This document shows positions 15,790 through 25,000 of a stretch of DNA of 64,000 nt, piece after piece. Below the pieces are notes generated by a model. It did not search any database. It was not told where the DNA came from and worked only from the letters and a program-made list of their open reading frames with translations. Each line of letters begins with the position of its first letter. The stretch's first letter is position 1. The position numbers and the translations under genes are program-made. The DNA comes from an uncultured Bacilli bacterium (GTDB lineage: Bacteria > Bacillota_I > Bacilli_A > RF39 > UBA660), in the NCBI GenBank assembly GCA_944332505.1, contig CALVKC010000002.1:62001-126000 (forward strand), given 5' to 3'.

Positions 15790-17091
15790 CTATTCTCCCT
15801 TCAACATATTATATAATTTATTAAAATAATCATCTAAACTTATAATGGGTTCTGTAATACGATTTATTTCAGCTGCAAAATTTCTTAAACCATCTTCTAT
15901 TTCATAGATATTACCTATATGTTCTTGTAACCAATTTATTTGTTCTAAACTTAAATCTTTTTCTAATGTCAAAGCACTTAACTGATTAGCAGTTTTTACT
16001 TCTTGTGTAAATTCATTACTAGGGAAATCATTAATATTGTTATTTTCTTGAATACCATATACCCTATTCTCATATAAACCTTCTAAACTATCTAAATCAT
16101 CAACACTTATTGCTTTTGCAATAAATTGTGGTGTATCATTAGTTACAGTTTCATCTATAAAATTTTGTGCTATACTTTCTGCCATTTCTTGTGTATAGTG
16201 TGCAGCACTTTCTATATCATCTGCAACTACATATACATTACCATTATTTGAATTTTCCAAACCAGATATTAATACGTCTGGTTTATAATCATTACCAATT
16301 TTAGTATAAATAGCAACAACATAATTTTTACTATCTACTTCTTCATATAATGTATCTAGTTTATCTTCCAATTCATCTTTTAAATCTTGAATTTCATCAA
16401 TATCTTTTATATCTTGTTGTAATTCTTGTTTAGTTTGTTCAGGATTATCTAAAACATTTGAGGTATCACTATTATTATTTTGTATTTCTGCTTCTGTTTT
16501 TAATGTTAATGAATACCCATTTGCTATTAAACTTTTACACTCTCTAATAACACCTAATTTAGAAAATGGCATTGTATTATTTAAGGTATTATTAACATAT
16601 TTTTCTACAATACCATCACTAGTTAATACTAATGATTGCACATTATTACCATTAGTAAATGATATAGTACCTTCATTTACTAATCGTTTATCTATATTAT
16701 CTATTATTGCTTTATTTTCTGATAATATTTCCACTTTAATATCACCTTCCTTTATTTTTAACTTTGGTGTCTGTATGATATTTTTATTTAATGACAATAT
16801 AAATTCTTTAATATCATCTATTAGGTCTTTTGACGTTACTTTTTCTGGTGCGTCAACTAATGAAATTCCAAATGTAAAATGCAATTTATCATTTAGATAT
16901 TCATATTTAGAATATACTCTACCCAATGCTATTTGAGTAAAGTATATTCCTAAAAAATCTTCATTAGTTAATAGACTTGATAATTGTGCCTTACTATCAT
17001 CATTAAATTCTTTTAGTTTAACACTAGCTTGTAGTATATAATCATATTCAACACCTTTATTTTTATAACTATCAAAAGGTTGACTACTCAT
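15790..17091 (-). CDS. Hypothetical protein, 433 aa
   Basis: Large acidic protein with no family I can name. Residues 1-200 look alpha/beta (ASVKLKEFNDDSKAQL, KLHFTFGISLVDAPEK). About 205-265 is a Gln/Asp/Glu coiled coil (QDIKDIDEIQDLKDELEDK). The remainder (VVAIYTKIGNDYKPDVLI...) is again alpha/beta. TGGAGGT precedes ATG 17091. It is part of the 18117-to-13447 transcript starting at the sigma70 promoter 18142-18170. Confidence 0.62.
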   Translation of the reverse strand: MSSQPFDSYKNKGVEYDYILQASVKLKEFNDDSKAQLSSLLTNEDFLGIYFTQIALGRVYSKYEYLNDKLHFTFGISLVDAPEKVTSKDLIDDIKEFILSLNKNIIQTPKLKIKEGDIKVEILSENKAIIDNIDKRLVNEGTISFTNGNNVQSLVLTSDGIVEKYVNNTLNNTMPFSKLGVIRECKSLIANGYSLTLKTEAEIQNNNSDTSNVLDNPEQTKQELQQDIKDIDEIQDLKDELEDKLDTLYEEVDSKNYVVAIYTKIGNDYKPDVLISGLENSNNGNVYVVADDIESAAHYTQEMAESIAQNFIDETVTNDTPQFIAKAISVDDLDSLEGLYENRVYGIQENNNINDFPSNEFTQEVKTANQLSALTLEKDLSLEQINWLQEHIGNIYEIEDGLRNFAAEINRITEPIISLDDYFNKLYNMLKGE

Positions 17092-17103
17092 TATATACCT
17101 CCA

Positions 17104-18117
17104 TTATAATTCTTCTATTGCATTGCCAAATTCATAGGCAATTTCTTCGTACACCATCCAGACAATTCTATTTTTAACAGTATCTGTACCCATTAATATT
17201 TCTGTTTCTGTTTCATTATTTTTAATAGCTTCTAATGGTTCAAGACCAGCTTCTGCTAAATAATCAATATAATCATATATTTCATCATAATATTTTTCAA
17301 AAAATTCAACTGTATCTGAATAATATACCAATGATGATACTACTCCAGTAACTAATCCGTGAGATATATCATCTAATCTTAGTTTTATTCTTTCCAATTT
17401 AGTTCCATCATAGTTTTCACTATCATCAACAATTTCACTAATAACTCTTTCATATAATGGATTTTTATCTTCCCATTCCTCAATTAGTTCATCAAGTGCT
17501 TCATTTTCTTCTTCATCTATTTTTTCTAATTCTTTATCTTCATCATCTTCTTGTAATTTAGCTTCTTTTAATGTGAATGATTTTTTTATATCTCTATAAC
17601 CACATTCAGGACATTCAAAATATTGTTTACCAGTATTTTCCTCAATATCTAAATCTTGTTCATCAACTATGATTATATCATTTTCATTAAATATTTCTCC
17701 ACATTGTGGACATTCACATTGTTTATTATCTTTAATTTCTTTAACTTTATTGTCATCATCTATTAATTCACTAATAGGCTTATTTTGTTCTGCTCTTATT
17801 GCGTCAGCTAATTCTTCTATCATTTTTCCAATATCTCTTGCGTCCTCTGCCAATGTCATTAAATCTGGTGTACCATTTGTGCCTGCACTTTCTACCCATA
17901 TAGCCATATGTTCATTTGGGTCATATTCATCTTCATATGAATATATATCAGCAATTATTTTTTGTGGGTCAGTTGCATTATTTACTACAAAACTAAAATC
18001 TTCTCCTGCTGGACTATATTTGAATAATTCAAGGCCTGTATCACCACCACCAAATGAAACTTCTTCAATGGTCCAACCCTCTTCTTCTATAATTTCTTTT
18101 AATCTTTCTAAATCCAT
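17104..18117 (-). CDS. Zinc-ribbon protein, 337 aa
   Basis: Residues 1-110 form a domain with WTIEEVSFGGGDTGLELFKYSPAGEDFSF and DPNEHMAIWVES, a type seen in proteins of gut Firmicutes and their phages but with no function I can name. Residues 134-173 are a zinc ribbon: CECPQCGE (C136, C139) and FECPECGYRD (C169, C172), split by an acidic loop. An acidic helical C-terminus follows. TGGAGGAG precedes ATG 18117, and the gene opens a unit with a sigma70 promoter. Confidence 0.65.
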   Translation of the reverse strand: MDLERLKEIIEEEGWTIEEVSFGGGDTGLELFKYSPAGEDFSFVVNNATDPQKIIADIYSYEDEYDPNEHMAIWVESAGTNGTPDLMTLAEDARDIGKMIEELADAIRAEQNKPISELIDDDNKVKEIKDNKQCECPQCGEIFNENDIIIVDEQDLDIEENTGKQYFECPECGYRDIKKSFTLKEAKLQEDDEDKELEKIDEEENEALDELIEEWEDKNPLYERVISEIVDDSENYDGTKLERIKLRLDDISHGLVTGVVSSLVYYSDTVEFFEKYYDEIYDYIDYLAEAGLEPLEAIKNNETETEILMGTDTVKNRIVWMVYEEIAYEFGNAIEEL

Positions 18118-18141
18118 TTTATATCTCCTCCAAACATAATA

Positions 18142-18170
18142 ATTATATCATATATTTAAACTTTTGTATA
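18142..18170 (-). promoter_or_regulatory. Sigma70/SigA promoter
   Basis: Minus strand TATACA (18170-18165), 17-nt spacer, TATAAT (18147-18142), 25 nt before the zinc-ribbon gene's start. Confidence 0.68.
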
Positions 18171-18172
18171 GG

Positions 18173-18400
18173 TTATTTAGATTTCTTATTAGATTTTTTA
18201 GATACTATTTCAACCTTTGTTGGTTGACTTTGTATTTCAACTGCTAAAACTTTAATTAAACCTAAATTTGACAAAGAATTTATTTTTGCTCTGGTTGAAC
18301 TACTAATAACTCTATCATCAAATATATGAAATTCTAATGGTGCTAATCTAAATCCTCCAACTACTAAATTTCTGTCTGAAATATTTAATACTTTAAACAT
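18173..18400 (-). CDS. Small neck/tail-region protein, 75 aa
   Basis: Short beta-rich protein (MFKVLNISDRNLVVGGFRLAPLEFHIFDD) with a lysine-rich tail (SKKSNKKSK). AAAGGAGT precedes ATG 18400. It closes the compact run of neck/tail genes 21145-18173. A structural role is inferred from context only. Confidence 0.6.
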   Translation of the reverse strand: MFKVLNISDRNLVVGGFRLAPLEFHIFDDRVISSSTRAKINSLSNLGLIKVLAVEIQSQPTKVEIVSKKSNKKSK

Positions 18401-18420
18401 AATAAAACTCCTTTCTATTT

Positions 18421-19152
18421 TTAGTTTAATTTATCTATATTTTTAATATCACTATGTGATACTTGCATACCTGAACCTTCTATTCCATAATTGAATGTCA
18501 AGTCAGGTGTAATAGCAACTTTATTTTGCCAATTAGCTCTCCATAAATATGCGTCATCTGTATATAATGTCATATCTTGTCTAAAATATGTTCCTCTGGT
18601 ACTATGACTTGCTATATCACTATTATCTTCAATTCCACTATTAAAATATATATTAAATTTATGTGCCATATTAATTCCGTGACCTACATATACCATTAAA
18701 GATGGTCTTAAATGATAATAAAATAATATTTCTCTACATAGTGCGTCATTTGTAATCCTATCTTTACTCCAAACACTTAATCGATAATTGATTGTTATTG
18801 GTATTGCCTGTGCCCTAACTTCTACTGGTAGGTTTTGACTATCTAATCTAGTATATACTTCATCACCAACAAAAGTTTGAAAGCCTTGTCTGTCCAAATT
18901 TAATTGCCAGTCTAGTCTTTCCAAACTTATAAATGGCATTATAATATTATCTTGTTCTAATGAACCTATAATATTAAATATCTGGTCAGTTGGACCAATT
19001 TGAACATTTTTATTTACTTGACTTTCTACTGGCGATGAACTAAATCTTGCTCTTAAATCTTCAACTAGTGATTTATCATAAGCATAAACACCAGCGTCAG
19101 CTTCCTTTATGTGTTGTTCTACATATTCACGTTTATTTGCACTGTCTGACAT
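18421..19152 (-). CDS. Putative neck/tail-terminator structural protein, 243 aa
   Basis: Beta-rich. Segments MPFISLERLDWQLNLDRQGF, AQAIPITINYRLSVWSKDR, FYYHLRPSLMVYVGHGINM and RQDMTLYTDDAYLWR resemble tail-completion or sheath-terminator proteins of large myoviruses with gp23-type capsids (resemblance from memory, not a search). GGGGGTAG precedes ATG 19152. It is tightly packed with the 163-aa and 201-aa genes, consistent with a head-tail joining module. Confidence 0.6.
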   Translation of the reverse strand: MSDSANKREYVEQHIKEADAGVYAYDKSLVEDLRARFSSSPVESQVNKNVQIGPTDQIFNIIGSLEQDNIIMPFISLERLDWQLNLDRQGFQTFVGDEVYTRLDSQNLPVEVRAQAIPITINYRLSVWSKDRITNDALCREILFYYHLRPSLMVYVGHGINMAHKFNIYFNSGIEDNSDIASHSTRGTYFRQDMTLYTDDAYLWRANWQNKVAITPDLTFNYGIEGSGMQVSHSDIKNIDKLN

Positions 19153-19162
19153 ATTCTACCCC

Positions 19163-19654
19163 CTACCTTGTTATTATTTTTGCATTAGACATACCACCTA
19201 AATTTCTTAAAATAAACATATTCCATAAAGTATTTAGTTTATTAAAATTATATTCACGCTCTAAATTAGTAAATATTCCAGTAGCTCTTTGAATATTATC
19301 TCCATAATTAAGAAATCTCACTAATCTATCTATTGACGTGTATGAGTGTGGTATTAATATATTTGGATTAATAACTATTTTCCAAATATTATCTTTATAT
19401 TGTTTATATGTAATACTATCTTGAATAGCATACATTATTTCTGACACAGTTAAATTATATTTATCATTTGTCCAATTAATCCATTGTGCTTCATTTATAA
19501 TGTAATTTAATCTTAAATCTATTTTTCGTCTATTTATTTTTGTATCAATATTACTATATAATATTGAACCCAACCAATTACAAAAACTTGGTATTAAATC
19601 TTGTTCATCATCAGTTGTATTTGTAAACTGAAATTGAATTATATTCATAAGCAT
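19163..19654 (-). CDS. Putative neck protein, 163 aa
   Basis: Mixed alpha/beta protein (FQFTNTTDDEQDLIPSF, RRKIDLRLNYIINEAQWINW) with no recognised domain. Start ATG 19654 abuts the stop of the preceding gene (TAAATG) and lacks a strong ribosome binding site, so it is probably translationally coupled to it. Role inferred from position between two neck-like proteins. Confidence 0.58.
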   Translation of the reverse strand: MLMNIIQFQFTNTTDDEQDLIPSFCNWLGSILYSNIDTKINRRKIDLRLNYIINEAQWINWTNDKYNLTVSEIMYAIQDSITYKQYKDNIWKIVINPNILIPHSYTSIDRLVRFLNYGDNIQRATGIFTNLEREYNFNKLNTLWNMFILRNLGGMSNAKIITR

Positions 19655-20260
19655 TTACCCACTATATGGACTTTGTTTATCATTTAAGAAAGTGTATTTA
19701 TTTTCATACTCAATATTTTCTTTTGGTGTATTATCTATATTATGCTCATCAGTTATATATTTATATGGTTGGTCTTTTGAAGTTCTATCACTTTCATCTT
19801 GATTTATTTTTTCGTGATTTACAAGTGTATATTGATTTTTTTGTATATATTGGTCAAATACTGGTACCATTGCACAGGTATATGCGTCTGGAAATTCTAA
19901 ATCACTTACAATTTTTGTTATTCTAAATACTCTTGGTCTTGGTGTACCATCAACACTTTCTACAATAACTCTGGCATTTACAGTTAAATTAGGTGTATTA
20001 TATGGCATATTTATAACTATGGGTTTTTGACCATTTATTTCAGAAACCCAACCTAATCTAGTTAATGTATCAACTTGTGGATTTTCATCAAATAATATAT
20101 CAATTCTTACAGGTGCTGATAGTTTACTATTATCTTCACTATGAATTGATAATTCTTGTTTTAATACATATTGATAACCAACACTTTGACCTATTAACTT
20201 AACCATTTCACTAAAATATCTTCTAAATATTTTTGCGTCTTGCCTATTTAAAAGTCCCAT
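19655..20260 (-). CDS. Putative head-completion/adaptor protein, 201 aa
   Basis: N-terminal helix MGLLNRQDAKIFRRYFSEMV, then a beta-rich body (VRIDILFDENPQ, LTVNARVIVESVDGTPRPRVFRIT) and a polar tail. This organisation fits small neck adaptor proteins but is not diagnostic. GAAAGGAG precedes ATG 20260. Confidence 0.55.
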   Translation of the reverse strand: MGLLNRQDAKIFRRYFSEMVKLIGQSVGYQYVLKQELSIHSEDNSKLSAPVRIDILFDENPQVDTLTRLGWVSEINGQKPIVINMPYNTPNLTVNARVIVESVDGTPRPRVFRITKIVSDLEFPDAYTCAMVPVFDQYIQKNQYTLVNHEKINQDESDRTSKDQPYKYITDEHNIDNTPKENIEYENKYTFLNDKQSPYSG

Positions 20261-20275
20261 ATAATCTCCTTTCTA

Positions 20276-20656
20276 TTATTCAATGTCTAACAATACCTTT
20301 ACAACATTATATGAATTGTATAAACCAATAACTTTTCCAATATGTCTATATCTAAATTTTGTTTCATCTTGGTCGTATTTAATTGCTTTTGCAATACCTT
20401 TTTGGTCACTAACTGTTAATTTATCACCTAAACAAATTAATCCTGTAACATTGACGTCTACTATTCCAGTACTTACTACGGTTATAGTGTTATCATAAAT
20501 ATGAGTACAAATACCCAAAACTTTATTCTTATCTGCATTATGCCAATTATCAATATATGCTCTTGTTACTTTATCTGTTTCAGGCCAATAAGTAATTAAA
20601 TCTCCTATATGTATAGGTTCATCTATATCATACTTTTTATAATTATTTTTCATCAT
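20276..20656 (-). CDS. Small beta-barrel virion protein, 126 aa
   Basis: Contains HIGDLITYWPETDKVTRAYI ... ICLGDKLTVSDQKGIAKAI ... IGKVIGLYNSYNVVKVLLDIE. It is clearly paralogous to the 26190-26717 protein (shared GDKLSISD/TVSD, GKAKAI, IG-K-I, VKVLLDIE) and related in pattern to the C-terminus of the 62648 fibre. The start is ambiguous: ATG at 20656 or 20653, or GTG at 20662; the AGGTGAT upstream favours the ATGs. It overlaps the end of the 20858 gene, so coupling is likely. Confidence 0.6.
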   Translation of the reverse strand: MMKNNYKKYDIDEPIHIGDLITYWPETDKVTRAYIDNWHNADKNKVLGICTHIYDNTITVVSTGIVDVNVTGLICLGDKLTVSDQKGIAKAIKYDQDETKFRYRHIGKVIGLYNSYNVVKVLLDIE

Positions 20657-20858
20657 TATCACCTAAATCTATTTTGTTTATTTGAATAGCTTTTCTACCC
20701 ATATCTAATCTATTATAAAATTCATCTTTTCTAAAATCATATAATTTTGCTAAAAATACATTTATTGTTTCATTTGGAATATACTCATCATCAAAATGAA
20801 TACCATTTTCATCAGGCCATATATAATGTCCTGTTTCTAAAATTCTACCATATGACAT
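20643..20858 (-). CDS. Hypothetical protein, 71 aa
   Basis: Short acidic soluble protein (MSYGRILETGHYIWPDENG). AAGGGG precedes ATG 20858. Its last codons overlap the start of the 126-aa gene. It lies inside the neck/tail gene cluster; function unknown. Confidence 0.58.
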   Translation of the reverse strand: MSYGRILETGHYIWPDENGIHFDDEYIPNETINVFLAKLYDFRKDEFYNRLDMGRKAIQINKIDLGDNDEK

Positions 20859-20869
20859 ATTTTAACCCC

Positions 20870-21145
20870 TTATATTGTAATTTCATACATATGCAATATT
20901 TGACCCACAAATACAGCTTCAATATTACCCATTCTATAAATAGGTGTATCAAATCCCGACTTATTAGACAATGATATAAACTTAAAACCAAAATCTAATA
21001 AAGTAGCTTCATCTATATTACCAAACATATAATCAGTTTTAAATATATCATCTTGTACTGATTTTTGTTTAGATACTTTTTCAAATTCCTTCACAATTAA
21101 GTTTAAATTATATATTGTAGGTAATTCTTTTTGTTCTTTTTCCAT
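20870..21145 (-). CDS. Hypothetical protein, 91 aa
   Basis: Small alpha/beta protein, no domain recognised (LDFGFKFISLSNKSGFDTP; C-term GQILHMYEITI). Strong AGGAGGT precedes ATG 21145. It is the first gene of the neck cluster, behind a variant late motif. Confidence 0.58.
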   Translation of the reverse strand: MEKEQKELPTIYNLNLIVKEFEKVSKQKSVQDDIFKTDYMFGNIDEATLLDFGFKFISLSNKSGFDTPIYRMGNIEAVFVGQILHMYEITI

Positions 21146-21159
21146 AATAAAATACCTCC

Positions 21160-21174
21160 TACTATTATTTTACT
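21160..21174 (-). promoter_or_regulatory. Variant late promoter motif (copy 7)
   Basis: Minus-strand GTAAAATAATAGTAG, three changes from the main consensus, just after a terminator and 15 nt before the 21145 start codon. Confidence 0.45.
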
Positions 21175-21187
21175 TGAAAAATATAAA

Positions 21188-21214
21188 AGTGGCTAGATAT
21201 ATAAACTAGCCACT
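21188..21214 (-). terminator. Hairpin terminator
   Basis: AGTGGCTAG / CTAGCCACT 9-bp stem with a 9-base loop, followed by TTTTATATTTTTC on the minus strand. It ends the fibre transcript 27178-21230. Confidence 0.75.
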
Positions 21215-21229
21215 TACATATAATTATAT

Positions 21230-22021
21230 TTATTCTGTTATTATTTCACCATTTATCTCATCTAATGCCACACTAATGTTTCCAACTTGACCAGTTAATT
21301 CTGTTATTTTTGTATATAGTGCCTTAATGGCCTCATCTACATTTGTAGCAACTAAATCTGTACCAGTACTATCAAATGCTGTTGTTTCTGCACTTGCAGT
21401 ACCAAATGGTTGCCAACCTAAATATTTAAAACTATTGCAAGTCCATACATATGGTGAAGTATCAGCACTTCTCATAGTACAATATAATACATTATTTTTA
21501 TATATTTCTACTTGTACTTCAACTTGCTTTAAATTTTCATCTGGTAAATCTGTTAATTTAACTAAACCCAATAGCATTGAACCAACTGGTAAGTTTAGTG
21601 CTTTTATACTCTCAAAAAACTCTTGTGTGGTACCATCTACTTTTATACTTTCAGGAAAACTACGTAATGGTACATAATTTGCTATTGCATTGTCAGTATA
21701 TGTTTTAGCATTATTTAATGTTGCTGTATCTTGATTATCTACATATGTTTTTTCAACTCCTGATAAGTCTAACCAATCTGTACCATTATATCTATATAAT
21801 CTATTTGTTTCTAATACACAATATATTTTATTTTGTAACTTTATTGATAGTGTATTTCTCTCCTCTAATGTTTCTACAAAGATTATATCTGAGGCTTTTG
21901 TTCTTGTACTACCAATATCAAAGAATAATTCGTGTGTATCTTTAACATAGATTATCTGACCATCAACAACTGGTACAGTATCTAAATTTGATTTATTCAC
22001 TCTACTATGAATTATATTCAT
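21230..22021 (-). CDS. Tail-fibre-associated protein, 263 aa
   Basis: The N-terminal segment VPVVDGQIIYVKDTHELFFDI resembles fibre modules that follow a docking region. Then come a YRYNGTDWLDLSG-type beta module, a short coil (TYVDNQDTATLNNAKTYTDNAI) typical of trimeric fibres, and a C-terminal helical coil. GAAAGGAGT precedes ATG 22021. It lies directly behind the 1.4-kaa fibre gene and probably assembles with it. Confidence 0.65.
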   Translation of the reverse strand: MNIIHSRVNKSNLDTVPVVDGQIIYVKDTHELFFDIGSTRTKASDIIFVETLEERNTLSIKLQNKIYCVLETNRLYRYNGTDWLDLSGVEKTYVDNQDTATLNNAKTYTDNAIANYVPLRSFPESIKVDGTTQEFFESIKALNLPVGSMLLGLVKLTDLPDENLKQVEVQVEIYKNNVLYCTMRSADTSPYVWTCNSFKYLGWQPFGTASAETTAFDSTGTDLVATNVDEAIKALYTKITELTGQVGNISVALDEINGEIITE

Positions 22022-22048
22022 TGTTCAAAACTCCTTTCAATATAATCT

Positions 22049-25000
22049 TTAATTACTTGTTCCTGTAATTTCATCTAATATTGTACTTATTTCTTGTTCT
22101 GTTCCACCAAGTTCTGTATATTCATCTTCTACACCATTTACTTGATTTAATATAGTCATTACTTCTTGTCCATAATCACTTGTAGTTTTTATTTCAAAAT
22201 TACTTGTAATATATGCTTTATTAATTTCAGTGGAAACTAATCCACCATCATTATTTGTTGCTGTTATTGTACTACCAGTATCTACTATATTGTTTGTCAT
22301 TTCCCAAGTATCAGATAATGCTGTCATACTTTCACTTGAATTATTTGTTATATCTATATATTTTATTCCAGTAGTTCCCCCATCAGTTGTATGGCTTACA
22401 GCTGCAACTAAATCATTATCTAATGTTACTACATTATCTAAAACGTCACCAGTATGAGGTGGTGTTGGTGTATCACCACCATCATTTCCTATTTGTTCTG
22501 GTATTCCAATTAATTTCAAATTACCTTGTTCAATATCATACTCAAAACATTCATATGGTGTTTCGTGTGTATTATCTGCTGTAAATGCTTTTAATACTTT
22601 TGCCATTAACATTATACCATCATCTCTTACAAATGTTGCAAATTTAGTTTTTACATATGTTCCTATTGTAAATACAGTATCTGGTGTATATTCTAGGAAT
22701 TGTGTTTGTAATTCATCTAAAATTGTTTCTTGTATTGTACCTAATGTATTAATACTATCACTAATTGTTGCTTCTACAAATTTACTCATAGGAATATCAT
22801 TAGCTGTAATAGCAATATTTTTATCTACTGCTTCAACTCCATTTACACTATCAACATTACCAAATTTTGCTATATCAAATGTTGTTTGAACACCAGTTTC
22901 ATTAGTACCATATAATATGTTTGCTGTATCTACTTTTGTAAGTTTAGTATTATCTAAATTTGTTATTTGACCACTTAATGTAGTATTAACATTATTAATA
23001 TTTTCAGTCAAACTTGTTTCTTTTTGTGTAATAAGTTCAGTTAGACTTGTTTCTTTTTCTGAAATAGTATTATTTAAAGTTTCAACACTACTATCATTTA
23101 ATGTTTTTAATTCTCTTATTGCTGGTGCTAATAATTCACTTGTTAATCCACTTTCTTGTGGGTCAAATGCTGTATTTTCAATATTTAAAAGTAGTTTTAA
23201 ATACATATGTCTGCTATTAAGTGCTTGTGTTGAATAGTCAACAGATAAACCACTAGCAGTATCTCCATAAATATCAATAGCATATGAGGTATTAGGTTCA
23301 TCTTTTAAAAATGTTAAATATTTTCTACCACCACTATAATCAGCAAAAGTAATTGTTTTTATTCTATTATCTGCAACCTCTTTAATATTTGCTGAAATAT
23401 CAGTAAATTTACTCTTTAAATCTTGTTGGTCATCAATATTACCTTTAACTGTTCCCCATACAGCTTGTGCGTGTTTATGGAAAGTTACAGCAACACAAGT
23501 ACCAGCTTCTGTATCTATTGATTTAACTCTTGCCCAAGTACCTTCACTATCAGAGATAATATCTTGAACCTCAACTGTTTGTTTATCAGTTGCTGTTAGA
23601 CTAGATAATGTAACTGTATTATCACTAGGTATTGTAGTTTTTAGTATTTCACTTGTTACAAAATAATTAACGTCAGTATCAAGATTTGTTGCTATATCAA
23701 TACCTACAAGTTCATCTTCTTCCATAATAGGTTTTGCAACTACTGTATTATCACTAGATAGTATTTTAAATCCTGTTACATTATGAGAACCATCTACTGG
23801 TGATACTAATGTTTTATTAACTTTTAATAATTCATTGCCAGTAGGTTCACTATAATCTATATTACCAACTATCATATTATTTGTTACTTCTGCAAATGTT
23901 TTATCTACTTTTGATTGGGTTAAATTTGTAACATTTTGTTGTAATAAATTATTAAGTTCAGTAATATTGTCAGCATTATCTCTTATTGCTTGTGTATTAT
24001 TTTCTATATTTAAAGCATTTCTTGATATGTCAGTTTCTAATTTAGCGTCTGCTACTTTTCTATTTGTAGTTTCATTTTCAATTTTAGTATCTAAATCAGC
24101 AATACTTGTATCAAAACCATCAGCTCTTGTTTCTAAACTAGCCATTCTAGTTTCGTGATTTGCAATTTGTTCTGAATGTGTTGCTAATAATTTATCGTGA
24201 TTTACGTCGTGTTCTTCTAATGCAGCAATATTTGTATCGTGTGCACTTAATCTACCCTCTGCATTATCTAATCTTCTATTATGTTCTGTTAAAACATTAT
24301 CTATTTCAGTACTATCAATTAATATATGGTCATCACTACTATATGAGGTTTTAATATTTCCAACTGCTTTAAAGTGAATATGTGTTACAATAGCCTCTTT
24401 ACTACTTGTATTTTTTCTAACAATTTTTAATGTTGGTTCTTGTGATTGTTGTGACGCTGAAATATCAGTAAGTATATTATCAGCTATATCTTTATCAATT
24501 TTAGTACCAAGACTAGTATTTAATTTTTGTTCAATATCAGTTTTATTATCAGATATTGTCTTATTCAAATTAGCAACTTCTGTATCAACTCTCTCATTTA
24601 AAGTTTCAATTTCTGTGTCAATTCTTTCATTTATTGTAGTTTCTTTTGAACTAATAGTATTATTAAGAGTTGCTACTTCCTCATCTATTCTATTATTAAG
24701 AGTTGCTACCTCATTAGTTACTCTACCATTAATTTCCCCATCATTTATATCTATGTTGTGTTTTAATTCTGCTTTTGCAGTTTCTAATTTTTGTTCAATA
24801 TCTGCTTTATTATCTGCTATTGTTTTATCAGTTTCTTCTTTAATAGTATCTACTTTATTATTTATGTCTTGCTTATTTGTTTCCACTATTTCAGTTAAAT
24901 CAGTTATTTTACCATCTAGTTCAGTTTTTGTAGTATCTATTGTACCATTTAATGTTTCAACTTCTGTATCTATTCTTTCATTTATTTCTGTCTTTGTATT

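Noticed and set aside
17669..18139. 156-aa plus-strand open frame
   Set aside because: Antisense of the zinc-ribbon gene; no Shine-Dalgarno or promoter, and its low-complexity Ser/Ile sequence mirrors the acidic minus-strand protein.
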